Shown in pieces: positions 9,130 to 20,656 of a stretch of 64,000 bases of DNA. The stretch's first letter is position 1. Every line of letters begins with the position of its first letter. The position numbers and the translations under genes are program-made. Under the pieces are notes generated by a model. The model saw nothing but the letters and a program-made list of their open reading frames with translations. It was not told where the DNA came from and made no database searches. Source of the DNA: Micromonospora inyonensis (GTDB taxonomy: Bacteria; Actinomycetota; Actinomycetes; Mycobacteriales; Micromonosporaceae); NCBI RefSeq assembly GCF_900091415.1, contig NZ_FMHU01000002.1:3100001-3164000 (forward strand), in the 5' to 3' direction.

Positions 9130-12100
9130 AACGGTGCTTGCCGGGGCTGACCCGGATCGCTCACCCCGTACCGCGCCGCCCCGCGACCGCGACCTTCCCG
9201 GACCAGCCGCAGCAGACCACGGTCGCGCAATACCCCGATCCGGGCATGCACCGTCGGCTTCGGTGTGGATGTCGCCTCGGCGAGGTCTGACCCGCTGGCG
9301 GTGATGATCCCGTTGTCGTCCATCCGGTCGATCAGGGCGTTCCACAACTGCCGCAGCTGTTCCCGCTGCCGCGTTGTGGTGGCGATGTGGCCGGCGTGCT
9401 GGTCGAACAGCGCCCGGGCCCCGCCCGGGTCGCGCAGCCATCGGCTGCCTTCGGGAAGGGCCGGCAGTGGTGCTTGCTGGGGCTGACCCGGATCGCTCAC
9501 CCCGTACCGCGCCGCCCCGCCACCGCGACCTTCCTGCACCAGATGCAGCAGACCACGGTCGCGCAATGCCCCGATCCGGTTATGCACCGTCTGCTGCAGT
9601 GTGAATGTCGCCTCGGCGAGGTCTGACTCGCTGGCGGTGATGATCCCGTTGTCGTCCATCCGGTCGATCAGGGCGTTCCACAACTGCCGCAGCTGTTCCC
9701 GCTGCCGTGTTGTGGTGGCGATGTGGCCGGCGTGCTGGTCGAACAGCGCCCGGGCCTCGCCCGGGTCGCGCACCCGCCGGCTGCCCGCAGCTGGTTGGGG
9801 TTGGGGTTGGGGTTGGGGTTGGTCGGGTTGCGGCGAGGCGGGCGTGGTGGGTGGCTCGTCGGCCGGGTGATGGAGGGTGTCGCCGGCGTGAACAGTGCCG
9901 GCGTCGGTGCGGGCCACCGCTGGAGAGGACGCGAGGTATGGCTGCCAGTCCATGTCCGGCCCCTGGTAGGTGGCCCAGTCGCCGAGGTTCCCGCCGTCGC
10001 CGGCCCAGTCGCCGAGGTTCCCGCCGTCGCCGGCCCAGTCGCCGAGGTTCCCGCCGTCGCTGGACTGATCGTCGATGCCCGGCTGGTCGAAGTCGGTGGA
10101 CATCGCCGCACCGTGCCCGTCGGTCACGCCCATGCCGGGTACCGGCCACCCCGGTTGCGCCCACCCCGCCGGCCAGGACGACGCGGTGGGGGCGTCCGGG
10201 TCGTCCAACGGCCCGGGCAGCCCTGGCAGACCCGTGCCCGCCGGCGGGGCAGGTACCAGCCCGGACATCGGCACCGTAGCCCCGGGGTCCAGCCAGGACA
10301 GGTCCTCACCCTGCGGGCGGTCCGGTCCGAGGGCAGGGCCCGGCAGCGGTGCTTGCCGGGGCTGACCCGGATCGCTCACCCCGTACCGCGCCGCCCCGCC
10401 ACCGCGACTTTCCCGGACCAACTGCAGCAGACCACGGTCGCGCAATACCCCGATCCGGGCATGCACCGTCGACTGCGGTGCGGATGTCGCCTCGGCGAGG
10501 TCTGACCCGCTGGCGGTGATGATCCCGTTGTCGTCCATACGGTCGATCAGGGCGTTCCACAACTGCCGCAGCTGCTCCCGCTGCCGTGTTGTGGTGGCGA
10601 TGTGGCCGGCGTGCTGGTCGAACAGCGCCCGGGCCCCGCCCGGGTCGCGCAGCCATCGGCTGCCTTCGGGAAGGGCCGGCAGTGGTGCTTGCCGGGGCTG
10701 ACCCGGATCGCTCACCCCGTACCGCGCCGCCCCGCCACCGTGACCTTCCTGCACCAGCCGCAGCAGAGCACTGCCGCGCAATACCCCGATCCGGGCATGC
10801 ACCGTCTGCCGCGGTGTGAATGTCGCCTCGGCGAGGTCTGACCCGCTGGCGGTGATGATCCCGTTGTCGTCCATCCGGTCGATCAGGGCGTTCCACAACT
10901 GCCGCAGCTGCTCCCGCTGCCGTGTTGTGGTGGCGATGTGGCCGGCGTGCTGGTCGAACAGCGCCCGGGCCCCGCCCGGGTCGCGCAGCCACTGGCTGCC
11001 TTCGGGAAGGGCCGGCAGTGGTGCTTGCCGGGGCTGACCCGGATCGCTCACCCCGTACCGCGCCGCCCCGCCACCGCGACCTTCCTGCACCAGATGCAGC
11101 AGAGCACTGCCGCGCAATACCCCGATCCGGGCATGCACCGTCTGCCGCAGTGTGAATGTCGCCTCGGCGAGGTCTGACTCGCTGGCGGTGATGATCCCGT
11201 TGTCGTCCATCCGGTCGATCAGGGCGTTCCACAACTGCCGCAGCTGTTCCCGCTGCCGCGTTGTGGTGGCGATGTGGTCGGCGTGCTGGTCGAACAGCGC
11301 CCGGGCCCCATCCGGGTCGCGCAGCCATCGGCTGCCTTCGGGAAGGGCCGGCAACGGTGCTTGCTGGGGCTGACCCGGATCGCTCACCCCGTACCGCGCC
11401 GCCCCGCCACCGTGACCTTCCTGCACCAGCTGCAGCAGAGCACTGCCGCGCAATGCCCCGATCCGGCGATGCACCGTCGGCTTCGGTGTGGATGTCGCCT
11501 CGGCGAGGGCTAGCTCGCTGGCGGTGATGATCCCGTTGTCGTCCATCCGGTCGATCAGGGCGTTCCACAACTGCCGCAGCTGTTCCCGCTGCCGTGTTGT
11601 GGTGGCGATGTGGCCGGCGTGCTGGTCGAACAGCGCCCGGGCCCCGCCCGGGTCGCGCACCCGCCGGCTGCCCGCAGCGGGTTGGGGTTGGGGTTGGTCG
11701 GGTTGCGGCGAGGCGGGCGTGGTGGGTGGCTCGTCGGCCGGGTGATGGAGGGTGTCGCCGGCGTGAACAGTGCCGGCGTCGGTGCGGGCCACCGCTGGCC
11801 AGGACGCGAGGTATGGCTGCCAGTCCATGTCCGGCCCCTGGTAGGTGGCCCAGTCGCCGAGGTTCCCGCCCTCGCCGGCCCAGTCGCCGAGGTTCCCGCC
11901 GTCGCTGGCCTGATCGTCGATGCCCGGCTGGTCGAAGTCGGTGGACATCGCCGCACCGTGCCCGTCGGTCACGCCCATGCCGGGTACCGGCCACCCCGGT
12001 TCCGCCCACCCCGCCGGCCAGGACGACGCGGTGGGGGCGTCCGGGTCGTCCAACGGCCCGGGCAGCCCTGGCAGACCCGTGCCCGCCGGCGAGGCAGGTA

Positions 12101-15100
12101 CCAGCCCGGACATCGGCGACTGAGGTGCCGGATCCTGCATGCCCGGTCCGGGCGGGAACGACTGAGTCCCTGGGGACTGGCTGGGCTGGTCGCCGTTGGG
12201 CGGCGACCATGATGGGCCGGGCGGGGCCTGCGGCCGGGGCGGATCCATCGGTTGCGGCCCGGGGTCGGGTTCCGCGCCCACGGCCTCAAACGGATAGAGC
12301 AGATCGGCCGGGTCCACATCAAGCGAACCGGCTGGGTCCACCTCGTAGGTGGCCCAGTCGCCGAGGTTCCCGCCGTCGCTGGCCTGATCGTCGATGCCCG
12401 GCTGGTCGAAGTCGGTGGACATCGCCGCACCGTGCCCGTCGGTCACGCCCATGCCGGGTACCGGCCACCCCGGTTCCGCCCACCCCGCCGGCCAGGACGA
12501 CGCGGTGGGGCGTCCGGGTCGTCCAACGGCCCGGGCAGCCCTGGCAGACCCGTGCCCGCCGGCGAGGCAGGTGCAGGCCCGGACATCGGCAACGTACCCC
12601 CGTGGTCCAGCCAGGACAGGTCCTCACCCTGCGGGCGGTCCGGTCCGAGGGCAGGGCCCGGCAACGGCGCTTGCCGGGGCTGACCCGGATCGCTCACCCC
12701 GTACCGCGCCGCCCCGCCACCGCGACCTTCCCGGACCAGCTGCAGCAGACCACGGTCGCGCAATACCCCGATCCGGTCATGCACCGTCGGCTGCGGTGCG
12801 GATGTCGCCTCGGCGAGGTCTGACCCGCTGGCGGTGATGATCCCGTTGTCGTCCATCCGGTCGATCAGGGCGTTCCACAACTGCCGCAGCTGTTCCCGCT
12901 GCGGTGTTGTGGTGGCGATGTGGTCGGCGTGCTGGTCGAACAGCGCCCGGGCCCCGCCCGGGTCGCGCAGCCATCGGCTGCCTTCGGGAAGGGCCGGCAG
13001 TGGTGCTTGCCGGGGCTGACCCGGATCGCTCACCCCGTACCGCGCCGCCCCGCCACCGCGACCTTCCTGCACCAGCTGCAGCAGACCACGGTCGCGCAAT
13101 GCCCCGATCCGGTTATGCACCGTCCGCTGCAGTGTGAATGTCGCCTCGGCGAGGTCTGACTCGCTGGCGGTGATGATCCCGTTGTCGTCCATCCGGTCGA
13201 TCAGGGCGTTCCACAACTGCCGCAGCTGTTCCCGCTGCCGTGTTGTGGTGGCGATGTGGCCGGCGTGCTGGTCGAACAGCGCCCGGGCCCCGCCCGGGTC
13301 GCGCAGCCATCGGCTGCCTTCGGGAAGGGCCGGCAGTGGTGCTTGCCGGGGCTGACCCGGATCGCTCACCCCGTACCGCGCCGCCCCGCCACCGCGACCT
13401 TCCTGCACCAGCTGCAGCAGAGCACTGCCGCGCAATACCCCGATCCGGGCATGCACCGTCTGCCGCAGTGTGAATGTCGCCTCGGCGAGGTCTGACTCGC
13501 TGGCGGTGATGATCCCGTTGTCGTCCATCCGGTCGATCAGGGCGTTCCACAACTGCCGCAGCTGTTCCCGCTGCCGTGTTGTGGTGGCGATGTGGCCGGC
13601 GTGCTGGTCGAACAGCGCCCGGGCCTCGCCCGGGTCGCGCACCCGCCGGCTGCCCGCAGCTGGTTGGGGTTGGGTTGGGGTTGGTCGGGGTGCGGCGAGG
13701 CGGGCGTGGTGGGTGGCTCGTCGGCCGGGTGATGGAGGGTGTCGCCGGCGTGAACAGTGCCGGCGTCGGTGCGGGCCACCGCCGGCCAGGACGACGCGGT
13801 GGGGGCGTCCGGGTCGTCCAACGGCCTGGGCAGCCCTGGCAGACCCGTGCCCGCCGGCGGGGCAGGTACCAGCCCGGACATCGGCGACTGAGGTGCCGGA
13901 TCCTGCATGCCCGGTCCGGGCGGGAACGACTGAGTCCCTGGGGACTGGCTGGGCTGGTCGCCGTTGGGCGGCGACCATGATGTCGGGCCGGGCGGGGCCT
14001 GCGGCCGGGGCGGATCCATCGGTTGCGGCGCGGGGTCGGGTTCCGTGCCCACGGCCTCAAACGGATAGAGCAGATCGGCCGGGTCCACATCGAGCGAACG
14101 GGCTGGGTCCACCTCGTAGGTGGCCCAGTCGCCGAGGTTCCCGCCCTCGCCGGCCCAGTCGCCGAGGTTCCCGCCGTCGCTGGCCTGATCGTCGATGCCC
14201 GGCTGGTCGAAGTCGGTGGACATCGCCGCACCGTGCCCGTCGGTCACGCCCATGCCGGGTACCGGCCACCCCGGTTCCGCCCACCCCGCCGGCCAGGACG
14301 ACGCGGTGGGGGCGTCCGGGTCGTCCAACGGCCCGGGCAGCCCTGGCAGACCCGTACCCGCCGGCGGGGCAGGTGCAGGCCCGGACATCGGCACCGTAGC
14401 CCCGTGGTCCAGCCAGGACAGGTCCTCACCCTGCGGGCGGTCCGGTCCGAGGGCAGGGCCCGGCAACGGCGCTTGCCGGGGCTGACCCGGATCGCTCACC
14501 CCGTACCGCGCCGCCACGCGACCGCGACCTTCCCGGACCCGCTGCAGCAGACCACGGTCGCGCAATACCCCGATCCGGTCATGCACCGTCTGCTGCGGTG
14601 CGGATGTCGCCTCGACGAGGTCTGACCCGCTGGCGGTGATGATCCCGTCGTCGTCCATCCGGTCGATCAGGGCGTTCCACAACTGCCGCAGCTGTTCCCG
14701 CTGCCGCGTTGTGGTGGCGATGTGGCCGGCGTGCTGGTCGAACAGCGCCCGGGCCCCGCCCGGGTCGCGCAGCCACTGGCCGCCTTCGGGAAGGGCCGGC
14801 AACGGTGCTTGCCGGGGCTGACCCGGATCGCTCACCCCGTACCGCGCCGCCCCGCCACCGCGACCTTCCTGCACCAGATGCAGCAGACCACGGTCGCGCA
14901 ACGCCCCGATCCGGTCATGCACCGTCCGCCGCAGTGTGAATGTCGCCTCGGCGAGGTCTGACCCGCTGGCGGTGATGATCCCGTTGTCGTCCATCCGGTC
15001 GATCAGGGCGTTCCACAACTGCCGCAGCTGTTCCCGCTGCCGTGTTGTGGTGGCGATGTGGCCGGCGTGCTGGTCGAACAGCGCCCGGGCCCCGCCCGGG

Positions 15101-16126
15101 TCGCGCAGCCATCGGCTGCCTTCGGGAGGGGCCGGCAGTGGTGCTTGCTGGGGCTGACCCGGATCGCTCACCCCGTACCGCGCCGCCCCGCCACCGCGAC
15201 CTTCCTGCACCAGATGCAGCAGAGCACTGCCGCGCAATACCCCGATCCGGTCATGCACCGTCCGCTGCGGTGTGAATGTCGCCTCGGCGAGGTCTGACCC
15301 GCTGGCGGTGATGATCCCGTTGTCGTCCATCCGGTCGATCAGGGCGTTCCACAACTGCCGCAGCTGTTCCCGCTGCCGTGTTGTGGTGGCGATGTGGCCG
15401 GCGTGCTGGTCGAACAGCGCCCGGGCCCCGCCCGGGTCGCGCACCCACTGGCTGCCCGCGGGAAGGGCCGGCAACGGTGCTTGCTGGGGCTGACCCGGAT
15501 CGCTCACCCCGTACCGCGCCGCCCCGCCACCGCGACCTTCCTGCACCAGCTGCAGCAGACCACGGTCGCGCAATACCCCGATCCGGTCATGCACCGTCGG
15601 CCGCAGTGTGAATGTCGCCTCGGCGAGGGCTGACCCGCTGGCGGTGATGATCCCGTCGTCGTCCATCCGGTCGATCAGGGCGTTCCACAACTGCCGCAGC
15701 TGTTCCCGCTGCCGTGTTGTGGTGGCGATGTGGTCGGCGTGCTGGTCGAACAGCGCCCGGGCCCCGCCCGGGTCGCGCACCCATCGGCTGCCCGCGGGAA
15801 GGGCCGGCAACGGTGCTTGCCGGGGCTGACCCGGATCGCTCACCCCGTACCGCGCCGCCCCGCCACCGCGACCTTCTCGGACCCGCTGCAGCAGACCACG
15901 GTCGCGCAATGCCCCGATCCGGTCATGCACCGTCGGCTGCGGCGCGGATGTCGCCTCGGCGAGGACTGACCCGCTGGCGGTGATGATCCCGTTGTCGTCC
16001 ATCCGGTCGATCAGGGCGTTCCACAACTGCCGCAGCTGTTCCCGCTGCCGTGTTGTGGTGGCGATGTGGCCGGCGTGCTGGTCGAACAGCGCCCGGGCCT
16101 CGCCCGGGTCGCGCACCCACCGGCTG
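9130..16126 (-). repeat. Fourteen 336-bp winged-helix modules in four arrays (right copy)
   Basis: Arrays lie at about 16126-14470 (five units), 13650-12660 (three), 11672-10340 (four) and 9786-9130 (two). Spacing within arrays is 336 bp. Each array ends with GPALGPDRPQGEDLSWLD or a close variant, followed by the Pro/Asp linker. Module number differs from the left copy (fourteen versus eight), so arrays have expanded or contracted. Confidence 0.85.
9793..9823 (+). repeat. GGGGTT hexamer tract (G-quadruplex-prone), one of several
   Basis: Here (GGGGTT)n runs for about five units on the plus strand and encodes QPQPQP on the minus strand. Shorter versions occur near 11683-11697, 13662-13687 (with one G missing) and 16138-16159, and as CCCCAA in the left copy near 1150 and 4210. 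Unit number varies between sites, as expected for slippage. Confidence 0.8.
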
Positions 16127-17278
16127 CCCGCAGCGGGTTGGGGTTGGGGTTGGGGTTGGTCGGGTTGCGGCGAGGCGGGCGTGGTGGGTGGCTCGTCGGC
16201 CGGGTGATGGAGGGTGTCGCCGGCGTGAACAGTGCCGGCGTCGGTGCGGGCCACCGCTGGCCAGGACGCGAGGTATGGCTGCCAGTCCATGTCCGGCCCC
16301 GGGTAGGTGGCCCAGTCGCCGAGGTTCCCGCCCTCGCCGGCCCAGTCGCCGAGGTTCCCGCCGTCGCCGGCCCAGTCGCCGAGGTTCCCGCCGTCGCTGG
16401 CCTGATCGTCGATGCCCGGCTGGTCGAAGTCGGTGGACATCGCCGCACCGTGCCCGTCGGTCACGCCCATGCCGGGTACCGGCCACCCCGGTTCCGCCCA
16501 CCCCGCCGGCCAGGACGACGCGGTGGGGGCGTACGGGTCGTCCAACGGCCCGGGCAGCCCTGGCAGACCCGTGCCCGCCGGCGGGGCAGGTACCAGCCCG
16601 GACATCGGCAACATACCCCAGTCGTCCAGCCAGGACAGGTCCTCACCCTGCGGGTGGTCCGGTCCGAGGGCAGGGCCCGGCACCGGCAACTGCGCCCCTG
16701 GATCCCGCGACGGGCCCCACACCCACTGGGCGGCGGACACCGGGCCAGGACCAGACGGGTCGCCGCCTTCCGCTGGATCGGGCGACTGCCCGCCTGAGGT
16801 GTTGCCGGCCCACCGGTGCCGGCCGCCAGCGGCGACGAAGTCCTCCTGATCCGGCCAGCGCACGCCGGGTTCCTGACCGTTCTCGACGATGTCCGCGGTC
16901 CGTACCGCCTCCACCAGATCCGGCCCGAACAACTCCACCGAACCATCCGAGAACAACACGGACCGCACCGGCTCGTCCACGTGTGGCCGCAGCTCGCCGG
17001 GTATCTGGTCCACCTCGTGCGTGGACGACATCAGCCGCCGGGCACGGAGCTGGGTGCGCAACCATCCACCGAAGGAGGTGGCCTGCCCCGGTCCCCGCCA
17101 TGCCGCGTCGCACCAGACCAGCATGATGTCAGGTATGCCGCCGCCGCGCTGTCGCGCCTGCGCGACGGCGTGTTGCCAGGCGGGCGAGGCGGTGATCATC
17201 CGGAGGAACAAGGCCTGACGCACCGGATCGTCGGCCAGCCGCTCGGCCAGGTTCCGGTGCCCGGCGATGGTGAACCAT
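15949..17278 (-). repeat. Right arm of the inverted duplication
   Basis: This is the minus-strand counterpart of 1-1330. The right gene continues upstream to 20067, so the duplicated segment probably extends past the left edge of the window. Confidence 0.85.
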
Positions 17279-20067
17279 CCCTCCACCGACGGCAGCGCCT
17301 GCGCCGCCGTGCGATCCGCCGCCGCGTCCAGATCCGCCGCTGCCGGGTCGGCGAAGTACACGCCGCTGAACGTGTCCGCCATGACGACATCCCTGGACAC
17401 CTCGAACAGTTGGGGCAGGACCCCGTCCGGCGACGCCGCCTGGATACCGAGGTCCGCAGCGAGCCGGCGCAGCTGAGCGTCGCTGGCACGGCCGTAGCCG
17501 CCGCTGGCGAGATCGTGGATTCGTTCCACGGCCGGCCCAGTCGCCGCGACGGCCCGCTCGCCGAGACCGCCAGAGTCGGCACTGATCGACTCGTCCAGCA
17601 ACGACACATCACTGATCGAACCCGAGTCCCTGAAACCGGTCGAATCCGTGTCCCGGGAGCCGAGATCGGGGCTGAACACTCCACCGCTTGCAATAGACAC
17701 GTCACTGACCGACGCCGTATCACCGACGCTGTCGACGTCGACGATCGACATGCCACCGACACGGGAGCCGGCACCACCCGGCACCGTACCGAGGGCCCCG
17801 ACCACATCCGCCGTCCCGGGCGTCACGCTCCCGCCGGCCGAGGCGAGCACCTTGTGGTACCCGTCCACCCACTCCCGCTGGAACGAGGTGACCAACGCCG
17901 CATGACCGGCCGGATCGACACCGTAGCGGCGGGCCAACGCGGTGAACTGGGCCTGCGCCAGACCAGCCGCCGCCGCGGTGTGCCGCTCGGACATCACCGG
18001 CACCGCCGGCCCGCCGACACGCCCGCCTTCCTCGACATCGACCGTAGCCACACCGGCGGCCGCCCCGGTGACACCGGGGACCGTCACGGCCGAGAAACGG
18101 GCGGACAGGTCGGTAACCGCCTGCCGGACCACCCTCCCCACGGCACTGACCTGCCCGGCGTCGGGACCGGCCACCACACCCGGCAGCACGGCAGGGGCAC
18201 CGAGGATCACATCGACCCCACGGTCCACCTGGCTCCACACGCCGCCCTCGACCGCCCTGAGCACGCCAGCGGACGGCACCACCGCCCCAGCGCCCCCCGA
18301 CACGCCAGCGCCTGTCGGCACGCCAGCGCCTGTCGGCACGCCAGCGCCTGTCGGCGTGCCGGTGCCTGTGGGTAGGCCGGCGGCGAGGTACTGGTCGATG
18401 TGGTGTTGAACGGCCAGGTGCGCGAGCGAGCGCAGCGCCTGCCGGTCGAACTCCGCCGGCAGCCCGGCGATCACCTGCCGCGCCCGCACCTCGGCCGGGA
18501 TCCGCCCACCGGAGAACGCCAACGCCTCGACCACCCGGGCCACCGCCCGCTGCCGGACACCCGTCAGATACCCCTCGGTCAACGCGGCAGCGGGCAGACC
18601 GACCGCGGACAGGAAAGCCGCAACAGCCCGATCACCCCGCCGGGCGTCGACCCACCCGGCGAACACCCGCTCAACCGACACGGGAAGCGCGGCCAGGAAC
18701 TGCCGCGCCTGCCCCATCCCGGCCAGCAGTCCACCATAGTGGTCCACCAGTTCCCGCTGGAACCGCTGCCACTGCTCCACCACCAGCGCACCAGCGGCCG
18801 CTACCCACTCCGGCACCGGCACCAGCGGCACCGAGAAGCTCGGCACGGACCACGCCGGCACCGGCAGGTCCGGGGCCGACCACGCCGGCGCGGACAGGTC
18901 CGGTGCCGACAGGGTCGGTGCCGGCACCGGCGGGACGGGCACCGGGCCCGGCCCGCCAGAGCCCGCACCCGCCGGATCGTCGACCTCCGGCTGATACGTG
19001 GACGGTGCCGGAGTGACCGGAGCGACCGGCCTGCCGTCGGCGGTGAAACCGGTACCGGCGGGCATGTTCCACCGGGGCCGGGTCGGATTGAACCCCAAAC
19101 CGACAGCCACGCGACGCGCAGCGGCCCCGGCCCCGGACGCGCCCAGCTCACCCGACCCCGACAACGCCCCGGAAATCACGGCCATACCGAGACCACTGGG
19201 GTCGTAGGTCCCGTCGACGATGTAGCTGGCGGCGATGTCGCCGACCACCTCCAGGCCGATCTCCGACACCGGCACCATCATCAGGCTGGTCAGCAGGTTA
19301 CGCGTGGTATCCGACACTTCGAACTTCGCCAGAGCACCACCCACGACCCCGGCGAACCGGGCCAACGCCGGCCCGGCCGCCGTGGTGACACCCGCCACCG
19401 CCAACCCGTACAACGCCTGCTTACCGACCTGCGCCCAGTCGACCCCCGGCACCAGACCATCAGCCAGCATGCTGATCTGCGCCAACAACGACGACCCCGG
19501 CATGAACAACATCTGGATCGCCGTGCTGCTCGCCGCCGCCCGCACCATCGACGACCGCAGGATCGTCTGGATGATCGTCCGGGTCTTCACGATGTGCGCC
19601 GCCGCCTCCACCGGCAGGACAAACGCCATCGCGAACGCGACCGCCAACTCCGTCATCATGAAGATGAACATGACCAGCGCCTGACGATCCGTCAGCTCCA
19701 TCTGGTTCAGGAAGCCCCGCATCGCCTGAGCCGCGTTCACCTTCAGATCGGCGACCCCGTCCAACAACTCCACGAACGGAGCGGTCTGCGCCACGAACCG
19801 GTCGAAGACCTCACCCTCCCCCGCCGCCCCAACCACCTTGATCACCTGGGCCAGCTCCGGAACCAACAGGGTCCGCACCCGATCCGCCAGCACCTCCAAC
19901 GCGTTCAGGTCGTACGCCAACACCGGCAGATTCGACCGGTGCAACCGCATCCCGGTGAACGCCTCCAGGGCCTGCTTCGACGACTCACTGAGACCCACGG
20001 AAGGAACAGCAGCCTCCGCCACCGCCAACGCCCCCTCCCCACCCCCACCAGGGGCACTCAATGCCAA

Positions 20068-20519
20068 TCACCCAGCAGCGCACCAACGCCTCGGCCGTCG
20101 GCCATCTCGTTCCCACGCGAAGCAGCCCCGCGCACCGCCACTCATGTCCGCAACCAGCTCGGAACCGATGGCCTCCGTTTCACCCAGACACAACGACAGA
20201 GGCCCACCGCCTCGCCCTGAAATCCAGGGCCGCACACACCTCGACCAACAGCTCCTCATCACTCAACGCGCTCATCCCACCACCCCCCCGTTACCCCACG
20301 ACTGAATCCTGGCAGTGGGTTCACCACCCGGGACTGCGTAGGATTTCGGCCCTGTCTCACATTCGGTGGTGACGGAGAGTCGTGGGGGTCGTTGACACTG
20401 GCGTGAAGGATGTCGATGAGCTTGCACGGACGGTGTTTTCGGGTCTTTCTCCGCTGGTCGTAGCGGACGTGGCGACGAGGGCGAGCGGATCGTGGTGCGG
20501 GGTCGCCGCGATGACGGAC
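20068..20519. other. Intergenic region upstream of the right giant gene
   Basis: I see no convincing gene. A short minus-strand ORF from ATG 20275 to about 20180 (MSALSDEELLVEVCAALDFR and a few more residues) precedes the giant gene and could be a relic of an upstream partner, but nothing supports its expression. The stretch nearest 20519 lies where a CRISPR leader would be, but it is not AT-rich. Confidence 0.4.
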
Positions 20520-20654
20520 GCTGCTCCCCGCGCATGCGGGGGTGATCCCAGCGCACACCTGTCCGTGGTCGGGATGTCCGGCTGCTCCCCGCGCATGCGG
20601 GGGTGATCCCGTGTTGCGGGTGGCCGGGCCTCGGCCGGGTAACTGCTCCCTGCG
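20520..20654 (+). CRISPR. Two-repeat type I-E-like CRISPR remnant with degenerate third repeat
   Basis: Two identical ~29-30-nt repeats lie at 20520-20549 and 20581-20610. Each contains the palindromic core CCCCGCGCATGCGGGG and ends GTGATCCC, as in actinobacterial type I-E repeats. The period is 61 nt (29 + 32). Exactly one period further, at 20642, a shortened copy reads ACTGCTCCCTGCGG, so the array has two spacers (about 20550-20580 and 20611-20641) and a decayed end. No cas gene is in the window. Minus-strand translation gives the PPHARGA and TPACAGS peptides typical of mis-annotated CRISPR DNA. Confidence 0.75.
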
Positions 20655-20656
20655 GA

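Larger units (their letters stand above)
8649..20067 (-). pseudogene. Giant repeat protein, right copy; two -1 frameshifts and a replaced 3' end
   Basis: The gene starts at a TTG directly after an in-frame TGA, so the exact start is uncertain. Domains in order: a helical WXG100/CpnT-like N-terminal region with a hydrophobic stretch at residues ~130-160; an A/S/D/W/P linker; a second helical block; PTGAGV hexapeptide repeats; a Ser/Asp-rich segment; the single-Cys domain; then fourteen ~112-residue winged-helix modules in groups of five, three, four and two, separated by linkers. The frame shifts at 13672-13674 (GGG where sister repeats have GGGG) and at 12507-12510 (GGGG where sisters have five G). 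Each is a one-base loss and the family sequence resumes at once in the next frame. The last codons come from foreign DNA at 8649-8664. If the deletions are real, the product ends soon after module five. Confidence 0.75.
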
